Positions 19,512-26,661 of a DNA stretch of 26,661 nt are shown here, in pieces. This DNA comes from a virus. Below the pieces are notes generated by a model. That model was given only the letters and a program-made list of their open reading frames with translations. It did no database searches and was not told the DNA's origin. The position numbers were made by a program, and so were the translations under genes. Within the stretch, counting starts at the first letter, position 1. The number at the start of each line of letters is the position of its first letter. The stretch covers positions 1 through 26,661 of the IMG/VR virus record IMGVR_UViG_3300046012_000564; one strand, written 5' to 3'.

Positions 19512-19759
19512 GGCCAGGACATCCCTACTCGGAAGACGTGCTCTGGCCCGCAGAGTCCATCTACGAGGGCACGTGGGCATCAGGGTCGCCGCCGCCGGAA
19601 ATGGTGGATTTTGAGCTGATGTTCCACATGGAATGGTCGTGGCCCGACCTGGAGAAAACGCCACTGTACGTGAAGCGCTACTCGTGGGATCTGTTACAGG
19701 CCAGGCTTTCCGCCGAGAAGGAAGCCAACGAGCGGGAGGCGCGCAAGCATGAGCGGTGA
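19131..19759 (+). CDS. Tail assembly chaperone, -1 frameshifted long product
   Basis: Slippage at 19499-19505 joins the first 125 codons to a frame that is open through to the TGA at 19757-19759, giving about 209 residues. The join reads '...VTNAVNP' then 'PVGPGHPYSEDVLWPAES'. The added part ('PEMVDFELMFHMEWSWPDLEKTPLYVKRYSWDLLQARLSAEKEANEREARKHER') resembles lambda T-like extensions, which contact the tail tube subunit. A GTG at 19538 exists but lacks a good ribosome binding site, so independent initiation is unlikely. The end overlaps the HK97 gp10-like start by 11 bases. Confidence 0.82.
19499..19529 (+). promoter_or_regulatory. Programmed -1 ribosomal frameshift site with stem-loop
   Basis: The heptamer A AAC CCC (19499-19505) is in the correct phase of the upstream chaperone frame and fits X_XXY_YYZ. 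AGTAGGG (19507-19513) pairs with CCCTACT (19523-19529) across nine bases, forming a stem one base downstream, closer than the usual 5-9 bases. The upstream TAG lies within that stem. Confidence 0.82.
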
Positions 19760-20237
19760 GCTTCGTCCCGGTGTGTTCACGGCCCTGTTCGCCAGAATTG
19801 CCGTTGAGGCACAAGGGAAGGCCGCTGCTGCGCTGGCTGTGATCGGCACCGGGGTGGAGCGCCAGGCGAAGATCAACGCGTCTACCGGGGCTCACGCGTA
19901 CGGCACCCCGTCCCCGGCTCGACCGGGGACGGGGCCGGCGCGGATCTCCGGAACCCTGGTCCGGTCCATCACGCACACGGATCCTGTGCTGGACGCGTTC
20001 GGCTGGTCCATGAAGGTCGGCACGGCGGCCGGACTGTACCCGACCTATCGGACCTTGTCCGGGGCCACGTTCACCAGCAAGGTTCCATCCAGCAAGTACG
20101 GCTACTACCTGGAAGTCAAGGGAACGCGGAACGGCGCGCGATATCCGTTCATGCAACCGGCCGTGGACTTCGCCACTCGTCAGATCGCGGCTTTGGCGTA
20201 TCAGAAGATCTTCGGCGCTCCGTGGAACGTGAGCTGA
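19749..20237 (+). CDS. HK97 gp10-like tail completion / neck protein
   Basis: The ATG at 19749 overlaps the chaperone end. The 162-residue product has a long first helix ('RIAVEAQGKAAAALAVIGTGVERQAKINAS'), a Pro/Gly loop ('AYGTPSPARPGTGPARISGTLVRSI'), and 'YGYYLEVKGTRNGARYPFMQPAVDFATRQIAALA'. The motif 'Y-Y-L-E-x-G-T-x2-x-x-R-P-F-M-x-P-A' is the hallmark of HK97 gp10-type proteins, which act at the head-tail joint. These genes normally stand before the major tail protein; here it is after the chaperones and before the tape measure, so its placement is unusual while the family match is good. Confidence 0.75.
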   Translation: MSGELRPGVFTALFARIAVEAQGKAAAALAVIGTGVERQAKINASTGAHAYGTPSPARPGTGPARISGTLVRSITHTDPVLDAFGWSMKVGTAAGLYPTYRTLSGATFTSKVPSSKYGYYLEVKGTRNGARYPFMQPAVDFATRQIAALAYQKIFGAPWNVS

Positions 20238-20256
20238 ACTCACTAAGGGGTGCGGG

Positions 20257-23200
20257 GTGTCGGAGCAAATCACTGACCTGTACGTGTTGCTGCGAGCTGA
20301 AACCGGGCAACTGATCGGTGGTTTCACCGAAGCTGGCGTGTCCGGTGAGGAGATGGCCGCGAAGATCTCCGCCGTCACCTCCGACGTCGAAGCGGAAATC
20401 GTTCGCATGAACGAATCCCTGGTGTCGGTCGGCACAGCAGCCGACGAGATGGCGCTTCAGAACAACGCCGCCATGGAGTCCATGGCCGCCAAGACCAAGA
20501 CCCTGTCACTCGACTTCGAAGCCATGGCCGCCAAGGCGGAAGCCTCCACCGTCGCCATCGGCGCGGCTACCGCCAAGGCCGAAGCCGACACAGCCAAGAC
20601 GGCCGCCGCCAACACCGCGACCATGGTCAAGGTCGGACTGGGCGTCGCCGCCGCCGGAGCCATCATCATCGGAGCCACGGCGAACATGGCTGGCGACTTC
20701 GAACAGGCCACCAACCGACTCGTCGTGTCCGCCGGGGAGTCGCGAGACAACCTGGAAATGGTCCGCCAGGGCATCCTGAACATGGCGGGCGCAGTCGGCG
20801 ACAGTGCCGTTGAGCTCGCGAACGCCGGATACTTCATCGAGTCCATGGGCTACCACGGACAGGCTGGCCTGGACGCCCTCAAAGCCGCCGCCGAAGGCGC
20901 GAAGACCGAGAATGCCGACCTGAACACAGTGGCCAAGGGCTTGACGGCCACGATGAACGACTACGGCCCGAAGGTGGGCGACGCGGCCACCGTCATGTCC
21001 AAGCTCGTGGCGGCCGTATCCGACGCCGGAACCACGTTCGAGAACTTCACCGGTGCACTGCACACCATCCTCCCCATCGCGTCCGCGATGAACGTGCCGT
21101 TCGAGGACATCACGGCCGCGTTGGCGGAGATGACCGCGCATGGCATGAGCGCCGATCAGGCGGCCCAGAATATCGGGAACTCCCTACGTTCGCTGCAAAA
21201 GCCGTCCATTGACATGACTGCGTACTTGGCGCAGATCGGCATCACGGCGTCCGACCTGACGGACAAGCTGTCCACGCGCGGGTTGACCGGAACCCTGAAC
21301 GACATCAGCGAAGCGATCATGAGCAAGATGGGGCCGTCCGGAAAGGTCCTCATCTCCGCGTTCAACCAGTCGAAGCAGGCCACACAAGACCTTCAGACGA
21401 TGTTGGCGAACATGCCGAAATCGTTGCAGCAGACCGCGACCGCGTTCCTCAACGGCACCATCAACGTTCAGGAATGGCGCACAGCGGTCAAGGCGCTTCC
21501 GACCGACCAGCAAAGCATGGCAACCGAGTTCGCGACGTTGGCGAACAAGGCCGACGGGTTCAACAACATCCTCAAGCAGGGTGGTCCCGAAGCCCAGTCG
21601 TACGCGCAGGCCATGCAACGTGCCACCGGAAACGCCACGTCGCTGAACGTCGCCCTGATGCTGACCGGCCAGAACGCGGCGGCCACCACCAAGACCGTGA
21701 AGGACATCACGGGGGCCACAAAGGACGCGGATGGCAGTGTCAAGGGCTGGTCGGAAGTCCAGTCCACATTCAACCAGAAGATGGACGAGGCGAAAGCCGC
21801 CCTAGGTGCCCTGGGAATTCAGCTCGGACAGATCTTCCTACCCGTGCTGGGTGACTTCATCAGCGCGTTGGCGGACGCAGCCAAGGGGATGTCACAGCAT
21901 CCGACATTGATCAAGGCTATTGCCGTTGCGATTGGTGTGTTGACGGTGGCCGCGTTGGTGTTCGCCGCCGCCATGGTGGTTGTGAATATCGCCATGTTGC
22001 CGGAGATCGGCATCATGCTTGCGATCACTGCTGTCGTGCTGGCCGTGATTGCCGTGATTGCCTTGCTTATTTTCATCGTGATCACGATCAAGGACCACTG
22101 GTCCGATATCGTGAGCTTCTTCTCCGGTGTGTGGGACGCGGTGAAGAACGCGTTCAGCACGGCGATTCATTGGATTGGCGACCGAATCGGAGATATGATC
22201 GACTGGTTCAAGTCGCTCCCCAAGAAGATCGGAGACGGTCTTAGTTCCCTGGGCTCCACCATCGGGAACATCGCGAAGAATGCCTGGAATTCTTTCACGA
22301 AATTCATCTCGGATGGCATCAGCAACACGATCAAGCTGTTCACGAATTTCCCCGAAAAGGCCGGATATGCGATCGGCTACCTGATCGGAACCCTCGCCAA
22401 AAAGGGCAAGGAAGCCTGGGACGCATTCACCAACGCCGTTTCCACGGCGTGGGACAACACCGTCCAATGGTTCAAGGACATCCCGAAGAACATTGACGGC
22501 CTGATGAAGGACGCCGCCCGCTGGCTCCTCGGTCCCGGAAAGGACATGGTCAACGGCTGGATCGATGGCGTCAAGCAGAAGTGGGAAGACTTCAAGAGCT
22601 GGCTCAAGGGCGTCCCGGACGACATCGGCAGTTTCTTCACCAACGCCGGACACTGGCTCTACGACCACGGAATGGCCATCATTCACGGGGCAAGGGACGG
22701 TGTCGTTGGCGCGTGGGACGACTTCACCGGTTGGCTGAACCGCACCTTCCCTGACGGCATCCTGCATTTCTTCGGCAACGCCATTCACTGGCTCGTGGAC
22801 GTCGGTAAGGACATTCTTCGCGGACTGGTCAACGGAATCAGCTCCATGATCGGCTGGGTATGGGACACCGTCACCGGCTTCATCTCCAACCTGATCTCCG
22901 GAGTCAAGGCCGGATTCGACTCGCACAGCCCATCCCGCGTGTTCCACAACATCGGCATGGATCTGATGCACGGCCTTGGAAACGGAATCAGCGCTACCGC
23001 CGGACAGGTCCTCGATATTGCCAAGAAGACTACCCAGCAGGTGGCCAAGGCCGCGACTGGCGAATTCAGTGTGAATGGGACCGTCGGCATCACCGGTAGT
23101 GCGCCCGGCGGTATCTCCACGGGTGTCGGATCGCACAGCGGCGGCCCCGTCACGATCCTGAACATCACCGTGCAGGGCAACATCCGCACCACGCAGCAGT

Positions 23201-23289
23201 TCATGAGGGAAATTCAGGTAGAACTGTTGCGCTACGGAATCCGGAACATCAACAACGCCACCAGTTACACCGGATTCGGATCGGGGTGA
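20257..23289 (+). CDS. Tape measure protein
   Basis: The GTG at 20257 follows AAGGGG. The 1010-residue protein begins with 'DLYVLLRAETGQLIGGFTEAG', has long Ala-rich coiled-coil stretches (about 40-125), a hydrophobic segment at about 125-145, a TMP core with 'MNDYGPKVGDAATVMSKLVAAVSDAGTTFENF'-type text, a strongly hydrophobic block at about 550-613 (two or three membrane helices), and many Trp-containing repeats of the form 'AWDxF/ W-I-x-D' from 620 to 890. The end is a beta-rich tail with 'NITVQGNIRTTQQFMREIQVELLRYGIRN'. It sets tail length (roughly 150 nm if 0.15 nm per residue applies) and its membrane segments probably help DNA enter the host. No lysozyme-like or peptidase motif is evident. 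Confidence 0.93.
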   Translation: MSEQITDLYVLLRAETGQLIGGFTEAGVSGEEMAAKISAVTSDVEAEIVRMNESLVSVGTAADEMALQNNAAMESMAAKTKTLSLDFEAMAAKAEASTVAIGAATAKAEADTAKTAAANTATMVKVGLGVAAAGAIIIGATANMAGDFEQATNRLVVSAGESRDNLEMVRQGILNMAGAVGDSAVELANAGYFIESMGYHGQAGLDALKAAAEGAKTENADLNTVAKGLTATMNDYGPKVGDAATVMSKLVAAVSDAGTTFENFTGALHTILPIASAMNVPFEDITAALAEMTAHGMSADQAAQNIGNSLRSLQKPSIDMTAYLAQIGITASDLTDKLSTRGLTGTLNDISEAIMSKMGPSGKVLISAFNQSKQATQDLQTMLANMPKSLQQTATAFLNGTINVQEWRTAVKALPTDQQSMATEFATLANKADGFNNILKQGGPEAQSYAQAMQRATGNATSLNVALMLTGQNAAATTKTVKDITGATKDADGSVKGWSEVQSTFNQKMDEAKAALGALGIQLGQIFLPVLGDFISALADAAKGMSQHPTLIKAIAVAIGVLTVAALVFAAAMVVVNIAMLPEIGIMLAITAVVLAVIAVIALLIFIVITIKDHWSDIVSFFSGVWDAVKNAFSTAIHWIGDRIGDMIDWFKSLPKKIGDGLSSLGSTIGNIAKNAWNSFTKFISDGISNTIKLFTNFPEKAGYAIGYLIGTLAKKGKEAWDAFTNAVSTAWDNTVQWFKDIPKNIDGLMKDAARWLLGPGKDMVNGWIDGVKQKWEDFKSWLKGVPDDIGSFFTNAGHWLYDHGMAIIHGARDGVVGAWDDFTGWLNRTFPDGILHFFGNAIHWLVDVGKDILRGLVNGISSMIGWVWDTVTGFISNLISGVKAGFDSHSPSRVFHNIGMDLMHGLGNGISATAGQVLDIAKKTTQQVAKAATGEFSVNGTVGITGSAPGGISTGVGSHSGGPVTILNITVQGNIRTTQQFMREIQVELLRYGIRNINNATSYTGFGSG

Positions 23290-23292
23290 ACC

Positions 23293-25743
23293 GTGGTCAA
23301 CACCAACCCAAACTTTCCACTCACCGGATGGGAAGTCGACTTCACCACCGGCCCCCCCAACGTGCTCACCAACGCCCGCGTCAGCGTCAACGCCCCGTAC
23401 CGCCGCCTGGCGGTGCGGGGCGCGGACATCGTGCACGGCCGCCAGTACGAGCTAGACCAGGTCCAGGCCGGGGCTGCGACGGTGAACATCACGGACCCGC
23501 TAGAGCTACTCACACCCGCGAACACCGGATCCGTGTTCAACGCGGGCAGCAACAAAATCCTGCCGTACCGGGCTTTCCGGGCGTGGGCGATGTGGCCGAA
23601 CCAGCCCGGTTCGGGGAACATCAACAACCCCACCGTGAACTCCGCGCTTGACCCGTCGTTCGAGCTGGAATCCGTGGGCAGCGTGAGCTGTGGGCTGTGG
23701 GCACCGGCGGGGGGAACCACCACCTGTGTTGTGAGCAACACTCAACATTTCGTGGGCGCACAGTCCATGCGTGTCACCCAGTCCGCCGCCGGAGTCGGAG
23801 TAGGCGCGGTCAACCAGTTCCGCACCGCGCCCGGCATCACCTACGTCATGAGCATGTACGTGTACCCCACCAACGGGCCCGTGCTGTTCCAAGTGATCGA
23901 TGCCGCCGGAACCACCTTCACCTCCGCCACCGCGTCCGCCCTGAACACCTGGACACGCTTGTCCGTGACGTGGACGTCCGTGGACACCTTGGAACACATC
24001 ACGGTCTACGGCACCACGGCCGCCGCGCCCCTGTACTTCGTGGACGGTGTCCAACTCGAATTCGGCACCACACCCACCACGTTCACCACCACCGGCCCCG
24101 TGCTGTACATGCTGCACAACGGCTACGTAGAACGTTGGCCGACTACATTCGATTTCTCCGGAAAGCGCGCGAACCACCCGCTCCAAACAGTCGACGGCTT
24201 GGGCATCATGTCCCGCACGACCGTTAACCAGTCTTACCTGGCGACGATCACGGCCGATAGTCCACAGTTGTATCTCCCGCTGTCGGACACGGCCGCGCCC
24301 GGACGTTTCGCGATCGGTGGCGCTAACTTTCTGTCCACCCCGTCGCCGTCGCCCAGCGGCTCGTTCGGGTGGGCCGGTGATCAGTTCCTAGACGGCACCG
24401 ACGCATTGGTGATGACCCAAAAGAACCAGTTCACGCCACCTGCTGGTGGGGGAACCCTTCAGGACACCGAATGGAACATCACCGCCGGCACATTCAGCGT
24501 GAACACTGCGGCTGCGACTTTCGAAGTGTGGTTCAAGTACAATTCGGGTCTTATTGCCCCACTTCAGACTGCCATCATCACGGACGGCAAGACCGTTCTT
24601 CCGGACCAACAATACATCCAGACCAACAGCGCGTTCTCGGGACGCCTCAGCACAGCGGTCTTTGATAATAAAACCGGCACCAACGCGGGAAGCACATTCC
24701 CTGTCGGTGGCGGATTCCCTGACGGTCAATGGCACTACCATGCTGTCACTCTGTACGCATCCGGTGCGTTCGCACTCACAGTGGACACCAGCGAAACCGA
24801 CTGGCTTATGACTCCCACCTTGCCGGTGTGGGGCGTCAACAACATCCACTTCGGAGTGAGCACCGGATTTGGCAACCCCGACGCGCAAATGTCCGTGTGC
24901 AACTGGGCATACTATCCGCGTGACATTGGCCCCACAGCACGGCAGAACCACTACGAGCGCGGTGCCGGCAACATCGGCGAGATGTCCGGCACACGTGTGC
25001 AACGGCTCGTAGACCAGTACTGGGGATCCAACCACACCGTTGCCACTGGGTTCCTCGCCATGGCACCGGACTTTAGCTACAACACCCGAACCCTTCTTGA
25101 CGTGATTCAGGAGATCCAGGAGTCGGAACGCGGCCTCTCCTATATCAACACAGCGGGAACGTTCATCTTCGAGGACCGCACAAGCCGGTACGCGAACCAG
25201 GCATCGCTGTGGACCTTCGGCGAGAATGCCTCTGGCGGCGAGTTCCCCTATGTCGACGTGCAGTACGACTACGACCCGACGTACACGTTCAGTCAGGCGA
25301 ACCTGTCGCGGCCGGCAAACAGCAACTTCGCGCCAGTGATCAATAGCACGGCGCAAACCAACTACGGCCAGCGAATCCTGTCACAGACGCTTCAATGCAA
25401 CACGGATTTCGACCTGACGCAGGCGGCCATCTTCTATCTGGCCCGATACGCGGCACCCACAACCCGCGTGTCGAAACTGACGTTGGATCCCAGCGCCAAC
25501 CCGGCGCTGTGGCCCGTTGTGTTGTCTCTCGAAATTTCGCAAAGGATCACCGTAAAACGTCGCTCGGATTACTTGACGATTACCGGCGACTATTACATCG
25601 AGCAAATCGAGCATCACATCGACGCCGAGGCCGGCACGTGGACGACCGATCTACAACTGAGCCCGGTGTTCGTTCCTGTCGCATGGGTGTTGGGCGACAC
25701 AACGTACGGCGTGTTGGGTACCACGACCGTGCCCATCTACTAA
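23293..25743 (+). CDS. Large minor tail protein with carbohydrate-binding-like and LamG-like domains
   Basis: The GTG at 23293 is four bases after the tape measure stop. The 816-residue product begins with a tail-tip segment ('TGWEVDFTTGPPNVLTNARVSV', about 1-110). Residues about 113-272 look like a CBM4/9-type jellyroll ('NSALDPSFELESVGSVSCG', 'QSMRVTQSAAGVGVG', 'WTRLSVTWTSVD', 'LYFVDGVQLEFG'). Residues about 400-545 look like a LamG/concanavalin domain ('ATFEVWFKYNSG', 'DGQWHYHAVTLYASG'). The C-terminal part (590-816) is a tail-hub type domain ('TLLDVIQEIQESERGLSYIN', 'LTITGDYYIEQIEHHIDAEAGTWTTDLQL'). It probably builds the tail tip and binds cell-wall glycans. No separate distal tail gene precedes it, so Dit and hub roles may be merged. 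Confidence 0.82.
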   Translation: MVNTNPNFPLTGWEVDFTTGPPNVLTNARVSVNAPYRRLAVRGADIVHGRQYELDQVQAGAATVNITDPLELLTPANTGSVFNAGSNKILPYRAFRAWAMWPNQPGSGNINNPTVNSALDPSFELESVGSVSCGLWAPAGGTTTCVVSNTQHFVGAQSMRVTQSAAGVGVGAVNQFRTAPGITYVMSMYVYPTNGPVLFQVIDAAGTTFTSATASALNTWTRLSVTWTSVDTLEHITVYGTTAAAPLYFVDGVQLEFGTTPTTFTTTGPVLYMLHNGYVERWPTTFDFSGKRANHPLQTVDGLGIMSRTTVNQSYLATITADSPQLYLPLSDTAAPGRFAIGGANFLSTPSPSPSGSFGWAGDQFLDGTDALVMTQKNQFTPPAGGGTLQDTEWNITAGTFSVNTAAATFEVWFKYNSGLIAPLQTAIITDGKTVLPDQQYIQTNSAFSGRLSTAVFDNKTGTNAGSTFPVGGGFPDGQWHYHAVTLYASGAFALTVDTSETDWLMTPTLPVWGVNNIHFGVSTGFGNPDAQMSVCNWAYYPRDIGPTARQNHYERGAGNIGEMSGTRVQRLVDQYWGSNHTVATGFLAMAPDFSYNTRTLLDVIQEIQESERGLSYINTAGTFIFEDRTSRYANQASLWTFGENASGGEFPYVDVQYDYDPTYTFSQANLSRPANSNFAPVINSTAQTNYGQRILSQTLQCNTDFDLTQAAIFYLARYAAPTTRVSKLTLDPSANPALWPVVLSLEISQRITVKRRSDYLTITGDYYIEQIEHHIDAEAGTWTTDLQLSPVFVPVAWVLGDTTYGVLGTTTVPIY

Positions 25744-25756
25744 GGAGCCTAGGCAG

Positions 25757-26029
25757 ATGGCAGTTCAGAACTATCTTCTACGTCCCGTGCAGTATTCGGC
25801 GGCACAGTGGGACGGAACGAACGTCACCGACATCAACGCCGTGTGCCAGCTTGTTGCTTGGGCATTCACTAGCGAGAACGGCGGAACAGCGTACACCCCG
25901 TTCGGCGGATCGTTCACCGTGAACACCGGAACGTATGCGGTCGCCGGAAACGGGTCGGTTCAGTTCTTGACTGCCGAGGGCTTCGCTAAGCAGTACGTGG
26001 CTGGCCTTTCCTGGGTTGTCGCTCCCTGA
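25757..26029 (+). CDS. Small tail-region protein (90 aa)
   Basis: The ATG at 25757 follows AAGGAG. The product begins 'NYLLRPVQYSAAQWDGTN', the start pattern of a widespread small phage protein family ('RKPVVIEAVQW...'), and ends with 'VQFLTAEGFAKQYVAGLSWVV', a compact beta fold. It is located between two minor tail genes, so it may be a tail-tip component, although relatives are found in many genome positions. The function of that family is unknown to me. Confidence 0.7.
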   Translation: MAVQNYLLRPVQYSAAQWDGTNVTDINAVCQLVAWAFTSENGGTAYTPFGGSFTVNTGTYAVAGNGSVQFLTAEGFAKQYVAGLSWVVAP

Positions 26030-26061
26030 CTCACGTTTAGATTCTATAAGGAGCTTGCGTA

Positions 26062-26628
26062 GTGACAATGCCCACGTTCACCGATGGGGTTGTGGTTCAC
26101 CAGGCGTCATTGAACGCACTATCCACGGGGATCAACAATCTCAGCACCTACACACTGGGAGCTGCGCCGCCACGTGCGTACGTGCCCCTGGTCCGACTCC
26201 GCAAGGTAGCCGGTCAGACGATCACCAACAACACGAATACCACGATCAGTTGGGACACGATCGACACCAACCCGGACAACATGTTCACGTTGGTGTCGCC
26301 CACGCAAATCACCATTCAGACAGCGGGAACCTATGGACTGGATGTCGAATTCGGGTTCACCGGAAGCGCGTCCGGCGGCCGAGTGCTATGGGGAACTAAG
26401 AATGGCACTTCCACCACGGCGAACAGTGTGTGCACGGACGAGCAAAACGGCATCTTGGGCCCAACCGGACGCGGAAACACCATGCACATCGCTACCGTGA
26501 TGCCATCCTGCGCTGTGAACGACACGTTCTTTGTGATCGCCTTCCAAAACTCCGGTGGCTCGCTGACATCAATCACATCCGGTTTCCAGCCAGTATCGTC
26601 ACTCTCCATGTGGCGTATCGGCCCGTAA
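26062..26628 (+). CDS. Minor tail protein with C1q/TNF-like beta domain
   Basis: The GTG at 26062 follows AAGGAG. The 188-residue product has a short N-terminal helix ('DGVVVHQASLNALSTGINNLSTYTLGA') typical of trimeric fibre attachment, then a beta-sandwich with 'TITNNTNTTISWDTIDTNPDNMF', 'PTQITIQTAGTYGLDVEFGF' and a C-terminal strand 'SSLSMWRIGP'. This is the C1q/TNF-like jellyroll pattern found at the tips of phage fibres and probably binds the host surface. No chaperone or enzyme motif is seen. The order (hub protein, small protein, fibre tip) is normal. Confidence 0.75.
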   Translation: MTMPTFTDGVVVHQASLNALSTGINNLSTYTLGAAPPRAYVPLVRLRKVAGQTITNNTNTTISWDTIDTNPDNMFTLVSPTQITIQTAGTYGLDVEFGFTGSASGGRVLWGTKNGTSTTANSVCTDEQNGILGPTGRGNTMHIATVMPSCAVNDTFFVIAFQNSGGSLTSITSGFQPVSSLSMWRIGP

Positions 26629-26638
26629 GGGGGTTGTC

Positions 26639-26661
26639 GTGACCGAGTACGGAATCGACGT
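26639..26661 (+). CDS. Start of a further gene, cut by window edge
   Basis: A GTG at 26639 follows AAGGGGG at a suitable distance, directly after the previous stop. Only 'VTEYGID' can be read before the window ends. It is probably another tail or lysis-region gene in the same operon. Confidence 0.5.

Noticed and set aside
19538-19759. Independent gene starting at the GTG at 19538
   Set aside because: There is no good ribosome binding site, the frame is open upstream through the slippery heptamer, and tail chaperone pairs are normally made by frameshifting.
21892-23436. Long minus-strand open frame opposite the tape measure end (514 codons)
   Set aside because: It reads as repetitive Val/Asp/Gly text, has no start signal and opposes the convincing tape measure frame.
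1-26661. CRISPR array, tRNA or rRNA genes, insertion sequence, integrase or attachment site
   Set aside because: No regularly spaced repeats, cloverleaf-like or rRNA-like stretches, transposase or recombinase frames were noticed on either strand. A short att core could not be recognised without the host sequence.

Overview
The window is GC-rich, uses many GTG starts and has tightly packed, often overlapping genes. Together with the protein families present, this points to an actinobacterial host and a siphovirus (or prophage / phage-plasmid) genome. All assignments come from reading translated sequence; no database search was run.

Left end (1-3050, mostly minus strand). A leftward operon encodes a DUF2637/SpdB2-like membrane protein, a basic protein with a C2H2-like finger, and the N-terminal 231 residues of an FtsK/SpoIIIE-type translocase that runs off the window. 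A divergent 66-residue GntR-type winged-helix protein sits upstream. This gene set is characteristic of transfer modules on Streptomyces-type plasmids and integrative elements (AICEs), not of ordinary phages. A small minus-strand protein of unknown function follows.

Control region (3050-4640). It holds a 59-residue HicB-like protein that is probably leaderless, a zinc-ribbon/helix-turn-helix DNA-binding protein, several inverted repeats in promoter regions, and a small one-pass membrane protein ending in a strong intrinsic terminator.

Virion module (4661-26661, all plus strand). Head part: small terminase, large terminase, portal, two small unknown proteins, a long fibre-like beta protein, a MuF-like protein, two related small beta-sandwich proteins flanking a 58-residue ORF, a protease-scaffold polyprotein and the major capsid protein, which carries an Ig-like insertion. 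Connector and tail part: a small acidic protein, head-tail adaptor, an unusual very basic protein with NUMOD3-like repeats, a tail-terminator candidate, a small unknown protein, major tail protein, two tail assembly chaperones joined by a -1 frameshift at A_AAC_CCC, an HK97 gp10-like protein, the tape measure (1010 aa), a large minor tail protein with carbohydrate-binding-like and LamG-like domains, two further small tail genes and the first codons of another.

Intrinsic terminators or strong hairpins stand just before the small terminase, before and after the major capsid gene, and after the major tail gene, so the virion operon appears to be divided into expression blocks. The points most worth following up are the plasmid-transfer-like operon joined to a virion module, the fibre-like and decoration-like genes placed among head genes, and the NUMOD3-like protein without a nuclease.
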